Source: Bacillota bacterium (GTDB lineage: Bacteria; Bacillota; UBA4882; UBA8346). Taken from it: DNA of 36,276 nucleotides. Below the pieces are notes generated by a model. That model searched no databases and had not been told where the DNA came from. It saw only the letters and a list, made by a program, of their open reading frames with translations. The position numbers were made by a program, and so were the translations under genes. This document shows positions 7,560 through 15,231 of the stretch, piece after piece. The stretch's first letter is position 1, and each line of letters starts with the position of its first letter. The DNA is taken from assembly GCA_023429995.1 (NCBI GenBank), contig JAEZCE010000060.1, forward strand, positions 1 to 36,276, given 5' to 3'.

Positions 7560-8570
7560 ATGAAATTGAAAAGATTGTTGTCTCTTGTTTTAGCTCTCGT
7601 TTTACTGGTTTCCGTCGTATCGATGTCTTTTGCTGCCGTAACAGTTGGTGGTAATGCGCGGTTTTGGTACAAATATACCAATGTTGAAGATGCGGGAAAT
7701 GAAAAGACCAATGGTTTTACCTTTGACCGGGTCGCCTTAACTTTGGCTGCGGATATAACCGATGTCAGCGGCTTTAAGGGCGAGCTTCAATTCCGGACCC
7801 AACGATCGAAAAGTGAAAGTGATATCCGTGTTGATACCGGTTATTACTATCAAAAATCGGTTTTGTCAGAAAAAGATGAACTGGATATCGGTCAAGTCTC
7901 CCTTCCTTTCGTAAACGGCGCTTATAGTGTAATCTTACAAGACAGCTTAGCCAATGTTTTGTGGGGAAGCAGCGCCAACAGTGTTGGAATTAAATATGGG
8001 GCCGCTTTCGGTCAATTTGATTTCGCCGCCGCTCTGGTTGGCGCGAATAATACCGCCAGCGTCAATAATGATGCCGGAATGGATTACAGCGTACGGGCCA
8101 ATTATGCAATAACCGATTCCATTAAAGTCGGCGCTGCATACGTTCATGATGTTGATGCCACAACTGCAGATAAAACCGATACTTATAAAAATGCTTATGT
8201 GGTTGACAGCAATGGTTCTTTCGGGCCAGTGGGCTACTTCGTCGAATATCTGTCTTTAACCCCGACCGAAAACGGCGATTCGGCTGATGCCCAAACCGGC
8301 ATTTATTTTGAAGGCAACTGCAAATTATCGGATGCCTTGTCTTTCTACGCCGCCCGGGCGATTTCCCTCTCCGACGACAATATCTTTGTTACTTTGGCAA
8401 ATAGTATTAAAGATACAACCAATAACAAAATTGCTGTCACCGATAATTGGACCGCTGCCGGCGTTAAAGTTCAGATGGCCAAAAACGTAACTCTGCAAGG
8501 GGAATACACAGTCTTGGATGGCGATAAGGACCAAAGCGCTTTTGGAGCCCGCTTCGTGGTTAAATTCTAA
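7560..8570 (+). CDS. Outer-membrane porin-like beta-barrel protein, Pho-linked
   Basis: The ~336-aa protein has a signal peptide (KRLLSLVLALVLLVSVVSMSFA, cleaved before AVTVGG) followed by alternating hydrophobic/polar strands such as 'GNARFWYKYTNVED', 'GFTFDRVALTLAADIT' and 'GFKGELQFRTQRS', and ends '...AFGARFVVKF' with a C-terminal Phe, the recognition signal for outer-membrane barrel assembly. No SLH domain is present. Its size fits 14-16-strand porins (family knowledge). Sitting divergently next to pstS with an upstream PhoP box, it is probably an entry channel for phosphate, analogous in role to OprP/OprO or PhoE, though I see no clear sequence relation to these. The ATG at 7560 is only 2 nt from GGAGG; the in-frame TTG at 7566 (spacing 8) may be the true start. 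Confidence 0.75.
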   Translation: MKLKRLLSLVLALVLLVSVVSMSFAAVTVGGNARFWYKYTNVEDAGNEKTNGFTFDRVALTLAADITDVSGFKGELQFRTQRSKSESDIRVDTGYYYQKSVLSEKDELDIGQVSLPFVNGAYSVILQDSLANVLWGSSANSVGIKYGAAFGQFDFAAALVGANNTASVNNDAGMDYSVRANYAITDSIKVGAAYVHDVDATTADKTDTYKNAYVVDSNGSFGPVGYFVEYLSLTPTENGDSADAQTGIYFEGNCKLSDALSFYAARAISLSDDNIFVTLANSIKDTTNNKIAVTDNWTAAGVKVQMAKNVTLQGEYTVLDGDKDQSAFGARFVVKF

Positions 8571-8582
8571 CGTTTAAAATTT

Positions 8583-8622
8583 AAAAAAAGTTGCCCCGTC
8601 TATTTCGAGGCAACTTTTTTTG
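8583..8622 (+). terminator. Rho-independent terminator of the porin gene
   Basis: AAAAAAAGTTGCC pairs with GGCAACTTTTTTT around a short loop, 12 nt after the porin stop codon. It is strong and symmetric, so the porin is probably a single-gene transcript. Confidence 0.9.
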
Positions 8623-8904
8623 TTCCATGATGAAGAAATTTACCCCGGCTTAATCTTCTTGATATTTCAATTTAAACAACCTGTGATAAATTGATGATGA
8701 CGGTAACTCCACCAATACCGGCTGAAAGTTGGAAGTTGAGAGGATGACCGGTGGCGACACTAAACCGAAAGTCCCCTGAAGCCAAAGGGATGGATCAAGA
8801 TGATACGGGTGAAAAATCCGGGTTCTTCCATGGTCTAGGTTTATCAAAAGGATCTCTGGCAATGAAAAGAAGCTGCTGATAATCAAACAAGGAGGTGAAA
8901 AAGA
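8623..8904 (+). other. Untranslated stretch ahead of the zinc ribbon/chemoreceptor genes
   Basis: I find no coding sequence. Within 8752-8815 a series of words (TAAACC, GAAA, AAGCC, AAAGGGA, GATGATA, CGGGT) appears in the same order as landmarks of the GEMM/c-di-GMP-I riboswitch, but the hairpin that normally separates the first two is missing, so I do not call a riboswitch. The stretch ends in AGGAGGTG for the next gene. Confidence 0.3.
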
Positions 8905-9036
8905 ATGGTTTGCCCCGATTGCAAGAACGCTACGGCGAGTTTCGAGGAATACTGCCGTAAGTGTGGCGCTGACCTGTTTCAGGCCAAAGAAAAGGCCAAA
9001 AGAAACCATAGAAGCGTGATATTTTGGACTTTCTAG
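8905..9036 (+). CDS. Small double-Cys zinc-ribbon protein (43 aa)
   Basis: The ATG at 8905 is 8 nt behind a near-perfect AGGAGGTG. The product opens MVCPDCKNATASFEEYCRKC and has two C-x2-C knuckles (C3/C6 and C17/C20), a rubredoxin-like zinc-ribbon (zinc_ribbon_2/DZR type), then a basic tail ending at a TAG at 9036. Relatives usually continue into a membrane segment, so this may be a shortened copy. It ends 98 nt before the chemoreceptor start and probably shares its transcript. Its role is unknown. Confidence 0.6.
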   Translation: MVCPDCKNATASFEEYCRKCGADLFQAKEKAKRNHRSVIFWTF

Positions 9037-9134
9037 CCAAAAAAGGTTTAGAAAGTTTTTTTTATAAAATGGGTCGTCTTTTGATTTGGATTCAATGCTG
9101 TAGGCGCACATTGGAAGGATATGGAGGCATGATG

Positions 9135-10970
9135 ATGAATAATGCTCACTTCACAAATTTATGGAAACGAATCTACCAATGTTACTTAGATATCAAAATC
9201 GTTTGGAAATTAGTATTCGGATTTGGACTGGTTCTTTTGGCGGCCCTTTTTATTGTCTGGGTTAACCAAGCCCATATCAATACCATGAACCGCAATTTTA
9301 GTTCGATTATCGATGACGAATTAATGCCCCTCGCTTACCTGGCCGATATCCGTTCTTATGTCGGCGAGTTGGAGGTAACGACGAAGGATGCTTTTTTAAA
9401 TCACGACCAGGCCGCTCTGGGTTATATTAAAAATCAGTACCTGCCAAACACGGTTCAACCAACGGTTGAATATGCGTTCAAGCAACTTCTCGACAATCCG
9501 TCTCAGGCCAACCGAAGTAAAAAATCAAACCGTTGGCTTTTCGGGATTTCTAAATATACAAACAGTTCGGATCAGCGGATGGCTGATGATACATATCAGG
9601 TTCTCAAAGATCTCCATGATTATTGGTTGGATTATCTTGAAAGTTTCAAAAGTTTACTGGCTAACCCGGCCCTGGCCAATGACGCGGAGTTTATGAAACA
9701 GGAAAAGAGATTGCGCTATTATTTAGTCGGCGGGATTGACCGCCTTGTGGAAACCCAGTACCGGCAGCGGGCGCTTGTTGCCAAAACGGAAGCAGAAGAA
9801 GGGTTAAAAAATCAACAAATCTTTACCGGTATATTATTGGCTGTCGCTTTTGCAATGGCAGTCATCCTATGCGCTTTAACCGCTTGGCTTATCGTCACCC
9901 CTCTTGCCAGAATGGCCGGCGCAGCCCGTAAAATAGCCAAGGGTGATTTGAATGTTACCTTGGAAAATAACCGGCGCGATGAAATCGGTGACGTCGCCGA
10001 GTGCTTTAATATCATGATTCATGAACTGGTTTTGCTGGTTGAAAAAATAAAGGTCGCTGCGGATAACGTTCACGTGAACTCTCAGAAGCTCCTGGACGGG
10101 ACAAACAATGCCAACGCCGCTACAGAGCAGCTGGTGGAAACCTTATCCCAAGTGGCGGACGGGGCGACCACCCAACAACAAAGGGTGAGATCCATTCATG
10201 AATCCATTCAAACGGTGGCCAACTTTTCCCAGGTGGTTCATGAAGTCGCCAACCGGGTGGAACAATTATCCTCCGACTCGGTGCAAAAAGCGATTCAAGG
10301 CGAGGAAGTCGCCAACCAAGCTGCGGCTAAAATCAGGAGCGCTCAACAATTCATGGCGGTATCTAATGAAATGATGGGCAATCTTCAAAATTTATCGAAT
10401 GAAGTCGGGGGAATCGTTTCGGCGGTCAAAGAAATCGGCGAGCAGATTAACTTATTGTCTTTGAATGCGGCCATTGAGGCGGCAAGGGCTGGAGAATTCG
10501 GGAGAGGGTTTAGTGTGGTCGCCAAATCCATCGGACAACTGGCTGACAGAACCAAACAAGCCACCGATCAGGTGCAAAGCCTGGTTGACCGGATTCAAGA
10601 GGCGTTTGTTACATTATCGTCGATGATTGAAACGGAAAACGTTGCCATGCTGGAAGGCGAACAAGCCGTAACCAACTTGCACCTGCTGTTTGAATCCATT
10701 ATTACCAGCGCCAAGCGGGTTAATCAGGAATTGGGAGAAGTCAGCAAATCCACGATGAAGCTCAGTGAAGAACAGGGAGAGTTGTTAAAAGCGGCCGGAC
10801 AAATCACCGACATCGCTTCACAGCATAAAACAGGAACCGAACAAGTATCCAACGCCGCGGAAGAACACTATAGCTTCACCCAAGAAATTATCAGCGCCAG
10901 CCAGATGTTGGCCCACTGGGGAGACACCCTGCTCCTGGCGGTAAACAAGTTCAAGATCCAATCGAGATAA
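9135..10970 (+). CDS. Methyl-accepting chemotaxis protein
   Basis: From the ATG at 9135 (7 nt after GGAGG; ATGs at 9129 and 9132 are alternatives) the protein is 611 aa. It has a first membrane helix (KLVFGFGLVLLAALFIVWV), a ~200-residue periplasmic helical sensor of the four-helix-bundle type, a second helix (IFTGILLAVAFAMAVILCAL), a HAMP domain and a long coiled coil. The coiled coil carries the conserved signalling tip 'QINLLSLNAAIEAARAGEFG', which contacts CheA/CheW in the family. No C-terminal NWETF-type CheR-docking tail is seen. It lies between the porin and pstC, so phosphate, phosphonate or a related starvation cue is a plausible ligand, but the sensor gives no direct sign of it. Confidence 0.93.
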   Translation: MNNAHFTNLWKRIYQCYLDIKIVWKLVFGFGLVLLAALFIVWVNQAHINTMNRNFSSIIDDELMPLAYLADIRSYVGELEVTTKDAFLNHDQAALGYIKNQYLPNTVQPTVEYAFKQLLDNPSQANRSKKSNRWLFGISKYTNSSDQRMADDTYQVLKDLHDYWLDYLESFKSLLANPALANDAEFMKQEKRLRYYLVGGIDRLVETQYRQRALVAKTEAEEGLKNQQIFTGILLAVAFAMAVILCALTAWLIVTPLARMAGAARKIAKGDLNVTLENNRRDEIGDVAECFNIMIHELVLLVEKIKVAADNVHVNSQKLLDGTNNANAATEQLVETLSQVADGATTQQQRVRSIHESIQTVANFSQVVHEVANRVEQLSSDSVQKAIQGEEVANQAAAKIRSAQQFMAVSNEMMGNLQNLSNEVGGIVSAVKEIGEQINLLSLNAAIEAARAGEFGRGFSVVAKSIGQLADRTKQATDQVQSLVDRIQEAFVTLSSMIETENVAMLEGEQAVTNLHLLFESIITSAKRVNQELGEVSKSTMKLSEEQGELLKAAGQITDIASQHKTGTEQVSNAAEEHYSFTQEIISASQMLAHWGDTLLLAVNKFKIQSR

Positions 10971-10999
10971 GAGATTTAATAAGTTCATTTACTAAGTTT

Positions 11000-11054
11000 C
11001 TTAATATACTCTTAATATGAAAGTCAAGAGGGTTTAATTTGTTTTCCGTATGAT
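11000..11054 (+). promoter_or_regulatory. PhoP-box promoter of the pstCAB operon
   Basis: CTTAAT at 11000-11005 and 11011-11016 and TTTAAT at 11033-11038 lie at offsets 0, 11 and 33, followed after 10 nt by a -10-like TATGAT (11049-11054). This is the same layout as the porin promoter. The position at +22 is degenerate in both. Confidence 0.72.
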
Positions 11055-11089
11055 TAACATATAACTGTTCGTTTCATGGAGGAATTGCA

Positions 11090-11959
11090 ATGGAAAGGCA
11101 TGTTTGGGTCAAGAAGAAAGAACAACTCATTGCGGGATTATTGCTGCTAACTGCCTGTATTGCTGTAGCGGGTGTATTGTTGATTATTTTATTTGTTTTT
11201 CGGGAGGGATGGCCGGTATTAGCTAAATATGGGCCATTTAATCTGGCCCTCGGTAAAGAGTGGAATCCCACGAGCCGGGAATATGGTTTGTTGCCATTAA
11301 TTATCGGCTCTTTTTATGTAACCTTAACTTCGTTGATTTTGGGAGTGCCCCTTGGGGTCGGATGTGCGGTATTTATGGCTGAAATCGCGCCGGCTTGGGT
11401 CAATAAAATGGTTCGTCCGGCAATTAATCTGCTGGCCGGGATACCCTCGGTGGTTTACGGCTTTTTCGGCCTGGTGGTTTTAGTGCCGGCGCTTCGGGAA
11501 ATTGTTGGCGGAATCGGTTTTAGCTTGTTTGCAGGCGGAGTGATTTTAGCGGTGATGATCTTGCCGACGATTATCAGCATTTCCGAGGATTCTCTCCAGG
11601 CGGTGCCCAGAGAATACAAGGAAGCCTCCCTGGCGCTTGGGGCAACCCACTGGCAGACGATTTATAAAGTTTTATTACCTGCGGCCAAATCAGGGATTAC
11701 GGCAGCTGTTATTTTGGGAATGGGCCGCGCTTTCGGTGAAACGATGGCGGTCATTATGATTACCGGCAATACACCGATCGTGCCTCATTCGATGTTTGAT
11801 CCCGGGCCCACACTGACCGGAACCATCGGGCAAGAATGGTCTTATGCTTCCGGTGAACATGCCCAGGCCCTATTCGCGGTCGGTATTTTCCTGTTTGTCT
11901 TTATTATCATTATCAATTCATTGGCGTTATTGTTTTCACAAAAGAGGGTGACTTCCTAA
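11090..11959 (+). CDS. pstC: Phosphate ABC transporter permease PstC
   Basis: The 289-aa inner-membrane permease has six predicted helices and the binding-protein-dependent transport signature in the cytoplasmic loop ('EYKEASLALGATHWQTIYKV'), through which it contacts PstB. 'LLAGIPSVVYGFFGLVVLVP' and 'GRAFGETMAVIMITGN' are typical of PstC. The ATG follows a GGAGG about 8 nt upstream. The stop codon shares one base with the start of pstA (TAATG), indicating coupled translation. It pairs with PstA to form the channel for high-affinity phosphate uptake. Confidence 0.96.
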   Translation: MERHVWVKKKEQLIAGLLLLTACIAVAGVLLIILFVFREGWPVLAKYGPFNLALGKEWNPTSREYGLLPLIIGSFYVTLTSLILGVPLGVGCAVFMAEIAPAWVNKMVRPAINLLAGIPSVVYGFFGLVVLVPALREIVGGIGFSLFAGGVILAVMILPTIISISEDSLQAVPREYKEASLALGATHWQTIYKVLLPAAKSGITAAVILGMGRAFGETMAVIMITGNTPIVPHSMFDPGPTLTGTIGQEWSYASGEHAQALFAVGIFLFVFIIIINSLALLFSQKRVTS

Positions 11960-12798
11960 TGAGAGTTTGGCCTAAAATGACACAGCGTCTCGCATTTGGG
12001 CTCTTATGGTCTACTGCCTTTATTACCATCGGCTGTCTGGTGCTGATCGTTTTTTACATTTTGAAGGAGGGATTGCCTTCGATCAATTGGGAATTTTTAA
12101 CGGCCTACCCGGAGAACATGGGCCGGGAGGGCGGAATTTTTCCGACTATCGTGGGTTCGTTATATTTAACATTGGTGTCGATCCTGATTGCAACGCCGAT
12201 TGGGGTCGGCGCGGCGGTTTACTTAACCGAATATACCCGGGAAGGATGGATCGTCCGGGTGATCCGCTTTGGAACGGAAACTCTGGCCGGAGTGCCGTCG
12301 ATTATTTTCGGATTGTTTGGTTTTGCTTTTTTGGTCACTTTTTTACATTTTGGATTTTCGATTCTTTCCGGTTCCATTACTCTGGCGCTGATGTTATTGC
12401 CGACCATTATCCGGACTTCGGAAGAGGCCATCAAATCCGTACCGGATTCTTACCGTGAAGGAAGTCTGGCGCTGGGGGCCACCAAGTGGACCACCATCAG
12501 AAAAGTGGTAATACCGGCCGCCTTACCCGGGATTGTCACAGGTTTGGTTTTGGGAGTCGGCCGGGCCATCGGTGAAACGGCGGCGGTATGGCTAACAGTC
12601 GGTGGAGCCCTTCGCTTGCCGATATCGATCATGGATTCGGCCAGACCGATGACCCTGCATTTATATACTTTGGCTGCCGAAGGTCTTTCCTTACCCAGAG
12701 CCTATGCTACAGCCAGCGTTTTAATCATGATGATTTGGATCATCAATACGATCGCAAATTTCTTGATGTCCCGGTTTTCACTGCGATTAAGAACGTGA
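11959..12798 (+). CDS. pstA: Phosphate ABC transporter permease PstA
   Basis: The 279-aa second permease of the complex has six membrane helices and the conserved loop 'SYREGSLALGATKWTTIRKV'. 'ETLAGVPSIIFGLFGFAFLV' and 'GRAIGETAAVWLTVGGALRL' identify PstA rather than PstC. The gene overlaps pstC by one base and ends 35 nt before the pstB start. Nothing unusual is seen. Confidence 0.96.
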   Translation: MRVWPKMTQRLAFGLLWSTAFITIGCLVLIVFYILKEGLPSINWEFLTAYPENMGREGGIFPTIVGSLYLTLVSILIATPIGVGAAVYLTEYTREGWIVRVIRFGTETLAGVPSIIFGLFGFAFLVTFLHFGFSILSGSITLALMLLPTIIRTSEEAIKSVPDSYREGSLALGATKWTTIRKVVIPAALPGIVTGLVLGVGRAIGETAAVWLTVGGALRLPISIMDSARPMTLHLYTLAAEGLSLPRAYATASVLIMMIWIINTIANFLMSRFSLRLRT

Positions 12799-12833
12799 AG
12801 AAAAAACGAAAAGTTCGAAGGTGGGAGGAACCA

Positions 12834-13589
12834 ATGGATATAACCATTAAGGCAGACAAATTTAATTTATATTATGGCGATTTTCAAGCGTTACAAGGAA
12901 TTGATATGGATATTTATGCCCGGACGGTTACCGCTTTCATCGGCCCGTCGGGCTGCGGCAAAAGCACTTTTTTACGTTCCCTGAACCGCATGAATGACTT
13001 GATTGACGGAGTAAGGCTGGAAGGCCGGATTACCCTGGACGGAGTCGACATCTACGAACCGAAAACGGATGTCGTGAGGCTTAGAAAACGGGTGGGGATG
13101 GTATTTCAAAAGCCCAACCCTTTCCCGATGTCGATTTACGATAATATTGCCTATGGGCCTAGAATCCACGGCCTTAGAGATAAAAATAAGCTTCATGAGA
13201 TTGTGGAAAAGAGCTTAGTAGGAGCGGCTCTTTGGAATGAAGTCAAAGATCGTCTGAACTCCCCGGCGCTCAGATTATCGGGCGGACAACAACAAAGGCT
13301 TTGTATCGCCCGTTTGCTTGCGGTTGAACCCGAAGTACTCCTGATGGATGAGCCGGCATCGGCCCTCGATCCGATTTCCACCGGGAAAATCGAGGACTTA
13401 ATCGCCGAATTGAAGAAAGATTACACGATTATCATTGTCACGCATAATATGCAACAGGCGGCCCGGATCTCGGATAGCTTAGGTTTCTTTTTATTAGGGC
13501 GGTTGGTTGAATACGGGGCCACCGAATCCGTCATGACCAATCCGAGGCAGAAAGAGACCGAGGATTATTTGACCGGAAGATTCGGTTGA
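12834..13589 (+). CDS. pstB: Phosphate ABC transporter ATPase PstB
   Basis: The 251-aa ATPase energises PstCA. Walker A is GPSGCGKST (37-45), the signature is LSGGQQQR (148-155), Walker B is LLMDEPASALDP (169-180), and the switch His is in 'IIIVTHNMQQAAR'. 'MVFQKPNPFPMSIYDNIAYG' is a PstB hallmark. The start is the ATG at 12834 behind GGGAGGAA; a frame opening at 12588 lies inside pstA and is not used. The length is the usual one for the family. Confidence 0.97.
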   Translation: MDITIKADKFNLYYGDFQALQGIDMDIYARTVTAFIGPSGCGKSTFLRSLNRMNDLIDGVRLEGRITLDGVDIYEPKTDVVRLRKRVGMVFQKPNPFPMSIYDNIAYGPRIHGLRDKNKLHEIVEKSLVGAALWNEVKDRLNSPALRLSGGQQQRLCIARLLAVEPEVLLMDEPASALDPISTGKIEDLIAELKKDYTIIIVTHNMQQAARISDSLGFFLLGRLVEYGATESVMTNPRQKETEDYLTGRFG

Positions 13590-13594
13590 TGGTC

Positions 13595-13619
13595 CCAAAC
13601 CGGTTTTTAGCCGGTTTGG
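13595..13619 (+). terminator. Hairpin between pstB and phoU
   Basis: CCAAACCGG and CCGGTTTGG form a perfect 9-bp stem around TTTTTAG, 6 nt after the pstB stop. There is no T-run behind it, so it is more likely an mRNA-stabilising or partially terminating hairpin that separates pstCAB from phoU levels. Confidence 0.55.
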
Positions 13620-13787
13620 CTGAGAGTTATGAAAAGGATAGAGTTTGAATAAATAACAGGTAGGAATCATTGACAGTTGGCGGCTGATGGATGATAATAT
13701 GGCTATAGTTAACAGAAATCATCTCAAGGGGAAAGTAAACCGGGTAATGGATTGGCTGCCGATTGATAATCAAAACGGGGTGATGAG

Positions 13788-14444
13788 ATGACACGCGAAG
13801 GACTGGATAAGTCTTTAAGTGATTTGCAACAGGAACTATTACAAATGGGAAGTATGGTGGAAGACAGCATTCATTTGGCAGTGGAGTCACTGGCAAAACA
13901 AGATTTGGCACTAGCTCAAAAAATTATCGATGGCGATGACGCCATTGATGATTTATCATTAAAGATAGAGGAAGATTGTATTCGGTTGATTGCTTTGCAA
14001 CAACCGATAGCCCGGGATTTACGGGTTATTACTTCCGTTTTGAAAACAGTGACCGACTTGGAGCGGATAGCGGACCATGGCACCAATATTGCGGAAATTG
14101 TGCTACGGATTGGAACCGGGCCTTTAATCAAGCCTTTGGAGAAAATGCCTCAAATGGCCGACTTTGTGGAAAGTATGGTTCGCGATAGTTTGAAAGCCTT
14201 TGTCGATCGGGATGTGGATTTCGCCAAAAAAACATGTTTGCGGGATGACGAGGTTGATAAGGTTTATGAAGAGTTGTTAAACGAGTTAACCGGCTTCATT
14301 TTGGCAGGGGAAGAAACGGGTCCGGTTGAGCAGGCTATGAATTTGTTGTTTGCAGCCCGCTATTTGGAAAGGGTGGGCGACCACGCCACCAATATCGGCG
14401 AACGGGTTATTTATTTGGTAACCGGTAAAACCGAACGTTATTAA
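13788..14444 (+). CDS. phoU: Phosphate signalling regulator PhoU
   Basis: The 218-aa cytoplasmic helical protein contains two PhoU three-helix bundles, each with the metal-binding acidic pattern ('DDAIDDLSLKIEEDCIRLI' and 'DDEVDKVYEELLNEL') and the paired motifs 'VTDLERIADHGTNIAEI' and 'ARYLERVGDHATNIGERVIY'. PhoU links the Pst transporter to the histidine kinase and keeps the Pho response off when phosphate is plentiful. It follows pstB by about 200 nt that contain a hairpin but no PhoP repeats, so it is probably read through from the pst promoter. Confidence 0.95.
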   Translation: MTREGLDKSLSDLQQELLQMGSMVEDSIHLAVESLAKQDLALAQKIIDGDDAIDDLSLKIEEDCIRLIALQQPIARDLRVITSVLKTVTDLERIADHGTNIAEIVLRIGTGPLIKPLEKMPQMADFVESMVRDSLKAFVDRDVDFAKKTCLRDDEVDKVYEELLNELTGFILAGEETGPVEQAMNLLFAARYLERVGDHATNIGERVIYLVTGKTERY

Positions 14445-14454
14445 CAGTGTAATC

Positions 14455-14487
14455 AAGGGATTCCTGCCTAGCAAGAGTCCCTTTTTT
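14455..14487 (+). terminator. Rho-independent terminator after phoU
   Basis: AAGGGATTC pairs with GAGTCCCTT (one T-G wobble) and runs into a six-T stretch, 11 nt after the phoU stop. It separates the transport operon from phoPR. Confidence 0.8.
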
Positions 14488-14517
14488 AGTTAAACTTGGG
14501 TAAATGAGGTGAAAGCT

Positions 14518-15210
14518 TTGGCCAAGCAGATTCTGATTATTGATGATGAGCAAATGATTGTGGAGTCGGTTAGTTATAATTTGAAACAAGAAGGATATGA
14601 GGTGCTCACCGCCACGGATGGAGAAACCGGTTTGGAATTGGCGCAGACCAAAGAAGTTGACTTGATTTTACTGGATCTCATGCTTCCGGGAATGAACGGC
14701 ATGGAAATTTGTAAAATCATCCGGCAACAGTCCAGTGTCCCCATTATTATGTTAACAGCCAAAGAGGGGGAGATCGATCGGGTTTTGGGATTGGAACTCG
14801 GGGCCGACGACTATGTGACCAAACCCTTCAGCATGCGTGAATTGCTGGCTCGTATCAAGACCGTATTGAAACGTACGGTGGCCTCCGGCGCCGGAATGCT
14901 GGATACTCCCAAAGTCATTCGGATCGGGGAATTACAAATCGACTTGCTGGGCCATGACGTAACCGTTAAAGGCCAATCGGTTAATTTGTCCAGCAAGGAA
15001 TATGAATTACTCAGAATTTTGGCGAGCCACCCGGGGCAGGTTTTATCCAGGGAGCAACTGCTGAACTTAGTATGGGGAAATGATTTTTACGGTGATAGCC
15101 GTACCGTCGATGTTCATGTCCGGTGGTTGCGTGAAAAAATTGAGGTAGATCCCGGCGACCCCGAATATATTTTAACGGTCCGAGGAGTCGGATACAAATT
15201 TAAGAAGTAA
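14518..15210 (+). CDS. phoP: Phosphate response regulator PhoP (OmpR family)
   Basis: The 230-aa regulator has a receiver domain (acidic pocket IIDDEQ, phosphorylatable Asp at ~53 in 'LILLDLMLPGMNG', Lys in 'DDYVTKPFSM') and a C-terminal winged-helix DNA-binding domain ('SSKEYELLRILASHPGQVLS', 'SRTVDVHVRWLREKIE'). It is expected to bind the 11-bp TTAAT repeats seen in this window. I prefer the TTG at 14518, well spaced behind GAGGTGA; the GTG at 14509 overlaps that site. The gene is followed 21 nt later by its kinase. Confidence 0.92.
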   Translation: MAKQILIIDDEQMIVESVSYNLKQEGYEVLTATDGETGLELAQTKEVDLILLDLMLPGMNGMEICKIIRQQSSVPIIMLTAKEGEIDRVLGLELGADDYVTKPFSMRELLARIKTVLKRTVASGAGMLDTPKVIRIGELQIDLLGHDVTVKGQSVNLSSKEYELLRILASHPGQVLSREQLLNLVWGNDFYGDSRTVDVHVRWLREKIEVDPGDPEYILTVRGVGYKFKK

Positions 15211-15231
15211 AGTTTAACGCGGGGGGCTGCC

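Noticed and set aside
8752..8815. Calling a c-di-GMP-I riboswitch
   Set aside because: Landmark words occur in order but the P2 hairpin and the conserved GACGCAAAGC block are absent; kept only as a low-interest finding.
8650..9111. A 153-codon minus-strand frame antisense to the leader and zinc ribbon
   Set aside because: No ribosome binding site, no recognisable domain, and it overlaps the well-supported zinc-ribbon gene and the leader.
9024..9134. N-terminal extension of the chemoreceptor
   Set aside because: It overlaps the zinc-ribbon gene and lacks a ribosome binding site; GGAGG sits right before the ATG cluster at 9129-9137.
12588..12833. N-terminal extension of PstB
   Set aside because: It runs inside pstA in another frame; the GGGAGGAA and ATG at 12834 give the normal PstB length.
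14445..14517. A PhoP box controlling phoPR
   Set aside because: No 11-bp-spaced TTAA repeats are present between phoU and phoP; the region is occupied by a terminator.
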